From the NCBI GenBank assembly GCA_038231955.1, contig JBBSIS010000103.1, positions 1 to 11,099 on the forward strand: a DNA stretch of 11,099 nt, in the 5' to 3' direction. Both the position numbers and the translations under genes were made by a program. Source of the stretch: CADCTB01 sp038231955. GTDB lineage: Bacteria; Actinomycetota; Acidimicrobiia; Acidimicrobiales; AC-14. This document shows, piece after piece, positions 1-6,237 of the stretch; position 1 is the stretch's first letter, and every line of letters starts with the position of its first letter. The notes below the pieces were generated by a model. The model saw only the letters and a program-made list of their open reading frames with translations. It made no database searches and was not told the DNA's origin.

Positions 1-176
1 GAGGCCCGCCATTCTCATGACGGGAAAGCACTGCTTGAGCGCTCGGGCCTCCATCACCATCTCTCGGCTTCAATGAGGCCCGCCATTCTCATGACGGGAA
101 AGATTGGTCTTGCTAGACTGCTACAGACTGTGCACCTCTTGCTTCAATGAGGCCCGCCATTCTCATGACGGGAAAG
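1..176 (-). CRISPR. CRISPR array, leader-proximal end (3 repeats, 2 spacers)
   Basis: Two complete 36-bp repeats lie at 67-102 and 141-176. A third copy is cut by the window edge (1-28, lacking its first 8 bases). The three are identical over the bases present. On the plus strand the unit begins GCTTCAATGAGG and ends ATGACGGGAAAG. The two spacers are both 38 bp (29-66 and 103-140). I infer minus-strand transcription: on that strand the repeat ends in ATTGAAGC, like the common ATTGAAAC crRNA 5' handle, and this is also the direction of the cas operon. The RNA repeat folds into an 8-bp stem (CCCGUCAU with AUGGCGGG, one G-U pair) closed by a GAGA (GNRA-type) tetraloop. The repeat at 141-176 is then the leader-proximal one and spacer 103-140 the most recent. 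Spacer 103-140 is about 47% GC by hand count, spacer 29-66 about 63%. The array continues left of the window, so its total length is unknown. Confidence 0.98.
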
Positions 177-355
177 GGCTCGCAGATTTCACGGGCTGTG
201 ACCTGCTGGTTTCTGGCCTGCTGCGAGCGCTGGTGTTGCTCGGGCTCGCCGACCTGCCTGTTCAGTTGCCAAGATGCACGGATCACCCTGCTGACCTGCT
301 CTCGAGCGCTCGTGCGTGAGCGAGCCCGAACGAGAGCGCTCGTTGTCTCTGGTGG
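177..355 (-). promoter_or_regulatory. CRISPR leader between cas2 and the first repeat
   Basis: This 179-bp stretch separates the cas2 stop from the leader-proximal repeat and has no credible gene. Leaders normally carry the array promoter and the sites that direct Cas1-Cas2 to the first repeat. On the minus strand GCAGGTC occurs three times (plus-strand GACCTGC at 200-206, 251-257 and 293-299), 42 and 51 bp apart, which is close to 4 and 5 helical turns. Two copies of the palindrome GAGCGCTC lie at 304-311 and 334-341. I see no convincing -35/-10 pair in the array direction, so the array may be read by run-through from the cas operon or by a non-consensus promoter. The leader role is inferred from position and array orientation. 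Confidence 0.75.
303..342. repeat. Inverted repeat in the leader, just after cas2
   Basis: CGAGCGCTC at 303-311 pairs perfectly with GAGCGCTCG at 334-342 (9 bp, 22-base loop). Each arm also contains the 8-bp palindrome GAGCGCTC, so each could bind a dimeric protein or form its own small hairpin. The structure starts 13 bases beyond the cas2 stop in the direction of transcription and has no following T tract. It could be an attenuating hairpin between cas mRNA and array, or a leader-binding site; the sequence does not decide between them. Confidence 0.55.
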
Positions 356-646
356 TCACACGATTTGAGGCCCTACATCGGGCAATGGCAAGGACGGACC
401 CATGAACTCTATCATCGCGCCTCTCGCCGCACTTGGTTCGCCGAGATCGATGAAGGCAATTCGGTCGCGACGGTGGTCAATCACTCCGCGTAACGCAGAG
501 AGCATCCCGATCTTCTCGATACCGTCCATATCACACAGATATACCGAATATTGGAGCCGGTCGCCATGGCAACGGACAATGTCGTACACATCTCGCCATC
601 GTCTCGGATCAGCGATGTCGTAGGTCACCAGATAGCGCCGTCTCAT
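356..646 (-). CDS. cas2: Cas2, CRISPR adaptation endoribonuclease-fold protein
   Basis: Cas2 is the small ferredoxin-fold dimer that bridges two Cas1 dimers in the spacer-integration complex. The 96-residue product starts MRRRYLVTYDIADPRR. The hydrophobic first strand ending in the conserved Tyr-Asp (Y9, D10) and the length are both typical of Cas2, and the YSVYLCDM stretch fits the second strand. The ATG start overlaps the cas1 stop as ATGA, and no strong Shine-Dalgarno sequence is present, so translation is probably coupled to cas4-cas1. It is the last cas gene before the leader. Cas2 acts structurally in adaptation in studied systems; any nuclease activity here is unproven. Confidence 0.95.
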   Translation of the reverse strand: MRRRYLVTYDIADPRRWRDVYDIVRCHGDRLQYSVYLCDMDGIEKIGMLSALRGVIDHRRDRIAFIDLGEPSAARGAMIEFMGPSLPLPDVGPQIV

Positions 647-2322
647 CGAGTGACGAACGCGACATAGTCAGGGATCTCGCCGAGGAGGTGCGCAGCCAGG
701 AGCCGCGCCTGGACCTCCAGAACGCGGCGGTAGCTGATCTGGTAGCCGAAGACAGGGTGGGTCACCTCCATCGCCATGCGGCGCTCATAGGCAGCCAGAA
801 CCGCCTTTCGGCCGCTCGCGGTAAGGGCCACCCCACCGGCACGGACCACAAAATCTCCCCCGGCTATCTCGCCGTTGTTGACGAGTTGCAATACCACCGA
901 GTCGGCGATCAGCGGACGGAACTCCTCGGCCAGGTCGAGAGCGAGCGATGGGCGACCGAAGCGAGGGCGATGGTAGAACCCGATGAACGGGTCGAGACCG
1001 ACCGCCCAGCAGGTGACGGTCAACTCCTTTACAAGCAGGCCGTACAGGTAGGAGAGGAGGCAGTTGACGGCGTCGGGAGGTGGCCGTCGCCGTCGGCCTT
1101 CGAAGCTGAACGCAGCGCCGGGCAGGCGCTTGTCCTCGCGCAACATCGTCGGGAATGCCTGGAAGTAGAGTCGAGCCGCGGTCCCCTCGATGCCGAGCAG
1201 CGACGTCGCTACATTCGCGGACAGTGCCTGCTCGGCCAGCCGCTTCAACGAATCGAGCACGAGGTCATCACGCTCGCGCGTGTTCCGGCGAAGGAGTGTC
1301 CGCTGGTTCCGGATCTTGCCGGCGACGACTTGCCGGGCGATCTGAGGCCCGCCCTGGCTTAGGACGATGACCTGGCGAAGCCTGAGCTCGACGTTCTTCG
1401 AGGGCAGGCCGGTCGCCATCCCCGAGAACCAGCCGCCGTAGGAGAACCAGCACGTCGGGATGTCGTGCGCGAACAGCTCGCGCAGCGCCTGAGTGGAAAC
1501 CTGGACGTTCCCGTAGAGGCAGAGCTGCGACACGTCGATCAGACGGGCCGACGCAAGGTGCTCACCCTTCTTGGTGATCTCCAGCCTGCCCTTGTCCTTC
1601 CCGACCCACGCGCCCTGCTCCGCTACGTACAACGGACGCGCCGCTCCGTCCCGGGGCATCAGTCGACGAGGCGGACGGGCAGACCGGACTGCCAGGGTGT
1701 TGACCTCGTCGGGTAGGCATATGCCGACCAGCGAGCAGCGCGGGCACTTCGGGCTGTCAATCAACGGCGCTGGCGCGGTACCGCTGGCCGCCACCGACCG
1801 CAGATCGTTAAGGAGCGTCTGCGTACGCTTGACCAGCTCGTCGTCGAACCGAACCACGACCCTCTCGCGGGACTCGGCAAACCACAGCGCGCCTTCATCG
1901 CAGCGGTAGCCGTGTTCGCGTAGCAAAAGCGCCTGGACGCACAGCTGGACCCGCTCCGGCTCCCACGCCCGATGTTCGTTGTCCGGCGGCGAGCCGCGCT
2001 TCGTATCGACAGGCACAACCTTGTCGCCGTCTCCCTCCAGCAGGTCGATCTTGGCCACGAGGCCGAGAGCGTCGGACGACAGCTGCACGGAACGGGCGCT
2101 GCGGACCTCGCCCTCGTCGGGCAGCGGGACCCGGCCCCCCTCCTCGTCAACGGCGCGATGGTGCCAACGTCCCTCCACCGTGTCCTGGTTGTCCGCGAAC
2201 TGAGCATTGACCCACTCGAGGAAAAACAGTCGTGGGCAGTAGCTGAACTCGTTCACCATGCGGGCCGGGACGAGGTCGGGGACGACGGCTCCTGCGTCGG
2301 CCCCGGTGTCGATATCGGTCAC
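643..2322 (-). CDS. cas4-cas1: Cas4-Cas1 fusion, spacer acquisition nuclease/integrase
   Basis: This 559-residue fusion is a hallmark of type I-G adaptation modules: Cas4 trims prespacers and recognises the PAM, and Cas1 integrates them with Cas2. The Cas4 part (about 1-210) has the four cysteines of an Fe-S cluster (C29 in SYCPRLFFLEW; C193, C196 and C202 in KCPRCSLVGIC). It also has RecB-type nuclease residues: H54 or H55, D93 in AKIDLLEG, and D106 and K108 in VPVDTKRG. The Cas1 part (about 228-559) has the catalytic glutamate E379 in LLGIEGTAARLYF, H451 in GFYHRPRFGRPSLALDL, and acidic metal ligands D463 and E466 in LDLAEEFRP. The catalytic set is therefore complete. The start is GTG, overlapping the stop of the upstream gene as GTGA with no clear Shine-Dalgarno sequence, which implies translational coupling; it overlaps cas2 by 4 bases. 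Confidence 0.97.
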   Translation of the reverse strand: MTDIDTGADAGAVVPDLVPARMVNEFSYCPRLFFLEWVNAQFADNQDTVEGRWHHRAVDEEGGRVPLPDEGEVRSARSVQLSSDALGLVAKIDLLEGDGDKVVPVDTKRGSPPDNEHRAWEPERVQLCVQALLLREHGYRCDEGALWFAESRERVVVRFDDELVKRTQTLLNDLRSVAASGTAPAPLIDSPKCPRCSLVGICLPDEVNTLAVRSARPPRRLMPRDGAARPLYVAEQGAWVGKDKGRLEITKKGEHLASARLIDVSQLCLYGNVQVSTQALRELFAHDIPTCWFSYGGWFSGMATGLPSKNVELRLRQVIVLSQGGPQIARQVVAGKIRNQRTLLRRNTRERDDLVLDSLKRLAEQALSANVATSLLGIEGTAARLYFQAFPTMLREDKRLPGAAFSFEGRRRRPPPDAVNCLLSYLYGLLVKELTVTCWAVGLDPFIGFYHRPRFGRPSLALDLAEEFRPLIADSVVLQLVNNGEIAGGDFVVRAGGVALTASGRKAVLAAYERRMAMEVTHPVFGYQISYRRVLEVQARLLAAHLLGEIPDYVAFVTR

Positions 2323-3317
2323 CGCCCGGTCGGGTAGGGGGTCGTGTCGACCAGCACGGTCGGAGCGCCGAAGGACCCGTAACCGCCCTGGTCGGTCCGC
2401 CGTATCGGAGACTCCAGTAGCAGCGACACACCGCGCTCGGCAAGCTGTCTAGCGTCCGGTCGCCGGTGCCTGGATGACGACGCCCCTGATGCAGGCCGAC
2501 TCCCGACGATCGACGGATCTCCCACCAGCGCCGCCACCGCCGACGGCCCGGCCGGAAGCCGCCAGAGCGGCCAGCGGAACGCCCCCGCCTTCCAACCATC
2601 ATCGCACGCGGTCGTCCGGAGGCGAGTGCCCCGTGCGGATACCGGCAGGAACGAGAGTCCAAGGAATGCCAGCCAGTCAGCGCCAGGAACCCCCGGGCGC
2701 TTGTCTTTGGACGTCGACGGGTCATCCGCTCGGAGCGCGTAGCTCCGATCACCTTGCGCATCCCATCCGAAGGTCTTCAGCCTGAGCTCCTGATCTCGAG
2801 GCGGCAGCCCGACCACGGCCTCTGCCAGACGATCCGGGTCGACGGCCCGGGCCAGCGCGCGGGCCATCTCCAAGAACTGCTGCTGCCCGGCCGTGAAATG
2901 GAGGTGGGTCGGCTTGGCATCGCCTTTTCCCGCTGCGGCACCCTCGGCGACAAGTGCTCGCCACAGGTCGACATCGGCTCGGCGCCAGGGGTTCGTCGGA
3001 TCGGCTGCCCAAGCCGATCGGATGGAATGCGCCCACTCGTGGAGATTTTCAGATGACACCTTGACGTCGGACAACGCACACCAGTTGAGGGTGACGCTCC
3101 TCTCCGCCCACCATTGGCGATCGGCGTCGATCACCCCCACGAGGTCCGCAAGCGAAGCGGCGCCGGAGATGATCGAGGTCGGGACCAGGTCGTCGGTCCA
3201 GCGAAGCGTGGGAGCGCGACCGGCGCGATCCAGGGAGGCGAGTACCCCGAGGGCGGCCAGGAAGCCAACCGGGTTGGTTCCCTCCAGTGCGGGCAGCGCC
3301 AGCTCGAATTCAGTCAC
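2319..3317 (-). CDS. Type I-G Cas8/Csx17-position protein, compact large-subunit candidate
   Basis: The product is 332 residues. It lies between cas3 and cas4-cas1, where I-G loci carry the large subunit (Csx17, called Cas8g). Its N terminus (residues 8-26, LPALEGTNPVGFLAALGVL) resembles the PL-x-FLKALGVL-type opening I remember for Csx17. The rest has only two cysteines and no nuclease or helicase motif. I chose the GTG at 3317, not an upstream ATG at 3404: it follows AGGAAGG by a good spacing, sits just before the conserved N terminus, and overlaps the cas3 stop by only 8 bases. From memory Csx17 proteins are about twice this length. This may therefore be a shortened Cas8, a Csb3-like protein, or the separate family that some databases call 'Cas3-extension' in I-G loci. 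A role in PAM recognition and Cascade stability is inferred from position only. Confidence 0.8.
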   Translation of the reverse strand: MTEFELALPALEGTNPVGFLAALGVLASLDRAGRAPTLRWTDDLVPTSIISGAASLADLVGVIDADRQWWAERSVTLNWCALSDVKVSSENLHEWAHSIRSAWAADPTNPWRRADVDLWRALVAEGAAAGKGDAKPTHLHFTAGQQQFLEMARALARAVDPDRLAEAVVGLPPRDQELRLKTFGWDAQGDRSYALRADDPSTSKDKRPGVPGADWLAFLGLSFLPVSARGTRLRTTACDDGWKAGAFRWPLWRLPAGPSAVAALVGDPSIVGSRPASGASSSRHRRPDARQLAERGVSLLLESPIRRTDQGGYGSFGAPTVLVDTTPYPTGR

Positions 3318-6237
3318 TTCTACGCCCTTCCTGACGCTCGGCGCTGGCCCGGTGATCGGCGAGCCGAAGGATGGCCTCCAGCCAGGCCAGCCCGTACCAG
3401 CCATAGCGCTCGGTCAGACTCCAGAACCGCTCGGCTACACCTGCGTCGAGCCGGTGCAGCCGGTGGTCGCTCGATCCCGACAGCTCGACCCCGGCGACTG
3501 TTGCCGGCACGGCGACACGGACAGGTCTCTCGTCAAGGGTCACCGGCACGGACGGCCGGGCGTGGCCATGGTGGCTGGCCACGAGATGAAGGACGAGGTC
3601 CCAGTCGTTCGCTTCCTCCCGAAGCCCCTCTCCGTGCTCGACAAGCGAGGCGCTGAGGAGCTCGTGCCGGGCACGATCGGGGTATCCCGCCCGTCGCTGC
3701 GCCTGACGCCGGGCCGCGGCGCTGGTGCGGCGACCGTCAGATTTGGCCAGAAGCTCACCCGCTACGCATCCGTCCACGAGGAGTTGCTGGAACCGGGGGT
3801 CAGCCTTGCCAAGGTCATGGAGACGTCCCGCCATGGCCAGGTCTCCGGCCACCGACGGGGGAATGCCACATTTCGTCGCCATCGCCCCGGCCCAATCAGC
3901 GACGTCGTCGAGATGCTGCTTGAGGGTCACCGTCCGACCGATGAACGAGCTGGTATCGGGCTCGGAATCGACGGTGTCGCCACGCTCCTCGACAATTTCG
4001 TCGCTTGGTCCCGGCCAAGGTCCATCGAGTACGAACGCCGGGCCCGACGGCCGGAACTGGCAATTGACGCGGGTTCGAATCAGCTCGGGATCATGGTCAC
4101 GAAGGGCGCGAACGGCGTCGAGTACGGCCGTATCGGCGCTCAGTTCGGCTGGTGCGGCAAGCCAGTCGTCGACCTCGGAAGAGAACAGCCAATCCCGGAC
4201 CGCATCCACCCACGCCCCAGCCAGGTCGGTCTCGTCGACCCCGTCGAGCGCTGGTCGAGGAGCCGCGACCACCAGTTCGTGGACAAGCCGCAGGACCAGC
4301 CGGCCACGGCGGCTGCGCTGGGAACCGGTCGCCAGATCTGTGACGGCCCGAGTCGATCCCGGATCCCAGCTCCGACCCGTACCGACCCCTCCATACCCCG
4401 CTGGCACGACGATCGTGTCGCCTGGGCGCAGTTGGGCCGCCCACACGACGGAGGAGCCTTCATCGCCTCGCTCTCCGGGACGCCATCGGATGACCGCCCT
4501 TCCGGGTGCCCGTCTGGGATCCCGGCGTCCGGTGTCGGGCACAGACGAGGCTCCCTCGACGTCCGCCACGTCCTGGGCTCCCTGCTCCTTCAGCCACCGA
4601 CGGACCGCGCCGATGGGAAGGGTCATCACCTCCCCGGCGGTCGGGGGGCAAACGGAGAGCCAGTCGAGAAGCGGCTGCTCGTCCTCGCCCGAGGGTTCGT
4701 CGATGTCAACTCGCCAGAAGACGGAGATGTCGAGATCGGCGCTGTCGCGGAGCCCGTGAAGCCACAGGTCGGGATCCGGGTCGGCGTGGGGCTGCGGCGA
4801 GGTCTGCACCCACGAGTCGAGGTGCGACGGGAGCAGCACGGGGGGCGGCCGGGTCGCCACCCGCATCAGAAGGGCGGCCCCTTCGGGGGGGACCGGCCGA
4901 CGGTCGGGGCCGAAGTCGAGCTGACCCTGGGTGCCCAACCACTTCCAGGTCTCGGCCAGCGCAGCGCCGTACACGGGATCCTCGTAGTCCTTGGCCTGGA
5001 CCGATGTGGCCAGGATGACGCCTGCAGACGCCGTACCGGCGGCGCTTAGCAGCCCGTCGCGGTCGACGCGGCCGAACCTCTGCACCAGCGAGTCGAAGGG
5101 CGCGCACTCGGTGACCAGCGCATCCAGGTCGAGATCGGCGCCCGCCTCGATGGTCTGCGTGGCGACGAGGAAGCGCCTACCTGTCGCGGCGGCGCGGTCG
5201 CGGCCGAGCAACCAGTCGGCGTCCAACTCGTCCTGGATGACAGCCCGGTCGAGGGGCCGCATGCGTCCGGTGAGCAGGCAGGCGCTCGCGCCCTCGTTCT
5301 CGAGCGCAGCGTGGATGTCGACCGCGGTCTGCACCCGGTTCACGACCACTCCGACCCGATTGACGTGCTCGGCGCCAGCGAGGCGCTGCGCCTCGACGAC
5401 ACATCGCGCCACCATCGCCTTCCGACTCCCCTCGGGGTCGGATCCGCGAACCTTGACGGGTACGAGGTCGACAGGCTTGCTCGCGTCCAGGCGGCGGGCC
5501 AGGAGCGCGTCAGCCCGATCCTCCGGGAGCAGTCCGAACTGCGTTCCGGATCTCGTGGCCGGCGTGGCCGACAGCTCGACGACCTGCCAGCGATCGGGAA
5601 GGTTGCCGAGGCGCCGGTAGTGGTCGCCGACGGCCTGGAGCGTTTCGGCGAACGGGCGGGCCAGGTGCACCTCATCGAGAAGGAACAGGGCGTCGTTTCC
5701 CAGCAACCCGGCGTGAACAGGACGCATGCCCCGGCTCACGCCGTAGCCCCGGAACAGCAGCCGCGAGCCAACCTGGTCCACGGTCGACACCAGTAGGGCT
5801 GGGATATCCGGCCGCATGGCCCACGTCTCGTCGAGCTCGATCCCGCCCCGGAGCTCCGCGGCGAGCATTGGCTCAGCAAGGCATCGGTCGTAGGCCGCGG
5901 CACGAATGCGATCCGCGACCGCCCGCACCACGTCGTCCTCGGGATGGGTGAGGGCCGTGGCAAGCGCCCGCGCCCGCTTGTACGCCTGGTGCACGATCAC
6001 CCTGCGGTCTACGACGAAGACGATGCGTCGGGGCTGATCGTCGCGAAGCGCCCGAACGAACACAGCGACATCGATCGCCGCCGTCTTGCCGGCGCCGGTT
6101 GGAACGTCGACCAGATCGGGCCAGCGACCGGTGCCATGGACCTGCTCGGCGAGCCGCGTTTGCCACCCGAAGGGTGCATACCCGTGCACGGCCCTGAAGA
6201 AGTGCGGGAAGTCCTCGATACCGACGTCGATCCTCAT
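3310..6237 (-). CDS. cas3: Cas3 helicase-nuclease, type I-G, with C-terminal HD domain
   Basis: Cas3 is the effector recruited by Cascade to unwind and degrade target DNA. The 975-residue product has its helicase first: Walker A PTGAGKT (46-52), DEVH box (188-191), SAT (223-225), motif V around VATQTIEAGADL (358-369) and motif VI QRFGRVDR (386-393). The HD nuclease follows at about 766-975: H775, the HD pair H807-D808 in GRLHDLGKADPRF, H858, H889-H890 in ASHHGHARP, and D961 in LRLADHRAS. This helicase-HD order is the reverse of most Cas3 proteins and is known for I-G/I-U. All key residues are present. The ATG at 6237 overlaps the csb2 stop as ATGA and begins MRIDVGIEDFPHFFRAVHGY. The much longer open frame to 6774 is antisense-like overhang inside csb2. 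The 3' end overlaps the next gene by 8 bases. Confidence 0.97.
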   Translation of the reverse strand: MRIDVGIEDFPHFFRAVHGYAPFGWQTRLAEQVHGTGRWPDLVDVPTGAGKTAAIDVAVFVRALRDDQPRRIVFVVDRRVIVHQAYKRARALATALTHPEDDVVRAVADRIRAAAYDRCLAEPMLAAELRGGIELDETWAMRPDIPALLVSTVDQVGSRLLFRGYGVSRGMRPVHAGLLGNDALFLLDEVHLARPFAETLQAVGDHYRRLGNLPDRWQVVELSATPATRSGTQFGLLPEDRADALLARRLDASKPVDLVPVKVRGSDPEGSRKAMVARCVVEAQRLAGAEHVNRVGVVVNRVQTAVDIHAALENEGASACLLTGRMRPLDRAVIQDELDADWLLGRDRAAATGRRFLVATQTIEAGADLDLDALVTECAPFDSLVQRFGRVDRDGLLSAAGTASAGVILATSVQAKDYEDPVYGAALAETWKWLGTQGQLDFGPDRRPVPPEGAALLMRVATRPPPVLLPSHLDSWVQTSPQPHADPDPDLWLHGLRDSADLDISVFWRVDIDEPSGEDEQPLLDWLSVCPPTAGEVMTLPIGAVRRWLKEQGAQDVADVEGASSVPDTGRRDPRRAPGRAVIRWRPGERGDEGSSVVWAAQLRPGDTIVVPAGYGGVGTGRSWDPGSTRAVTDLATGSQRSRRGRLVLRLVHELVVAAPRPALDGVDETDLAGAWVDAVRDWLFSSEVDDWLAAPAELSADTAVLDAVRALRDHDPELIRTRVNCQFRPSGPAFVLDGPWPGPSDEIVEERGDTVDSEPDTSSFIGRTVTLKQHLDDVADWAGAMATKCGIPPSVAGDLAMAGRLHDLGKADPRFQQLLVDGCVAGELLAKSDGRRTSAAARRQAQRRAGYPDRARHELLSASLVEHGEGLREEANDWDLVLHLVASHHGHARPSVPVTLDERPVRVAVPATVAGVELSGSSDHRLHRLDAGVAERFWSLTERYGWYGLAWLEAILRLADHRASAERQEGRRSD

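Noticed and set aside
104..368. Two plus-strand frames of 71 and 73 codons over the array and leader
   Set aside because: They translate CRISPR repeats and leader palindromes, run against array transcription, and have no homologous look.
1343..1353. 11-base match to the CRISPR repeat (TGAGGCCCGCC) inside cas1; an 8-base match at 366-373 in cas2
   Set aside because: Short GC-rich matches within codons of normal protein sequence and no repeat flanks; chance is sufficient.
2893..5049. A 718-codon plus-strand open frame opposite cas3 and the Cas8-position gene
   Set aside because: Antisense shadow in high-GC coding DNA: no protein-like blocks, and the minus strand carries cas3 with all motifs intact.
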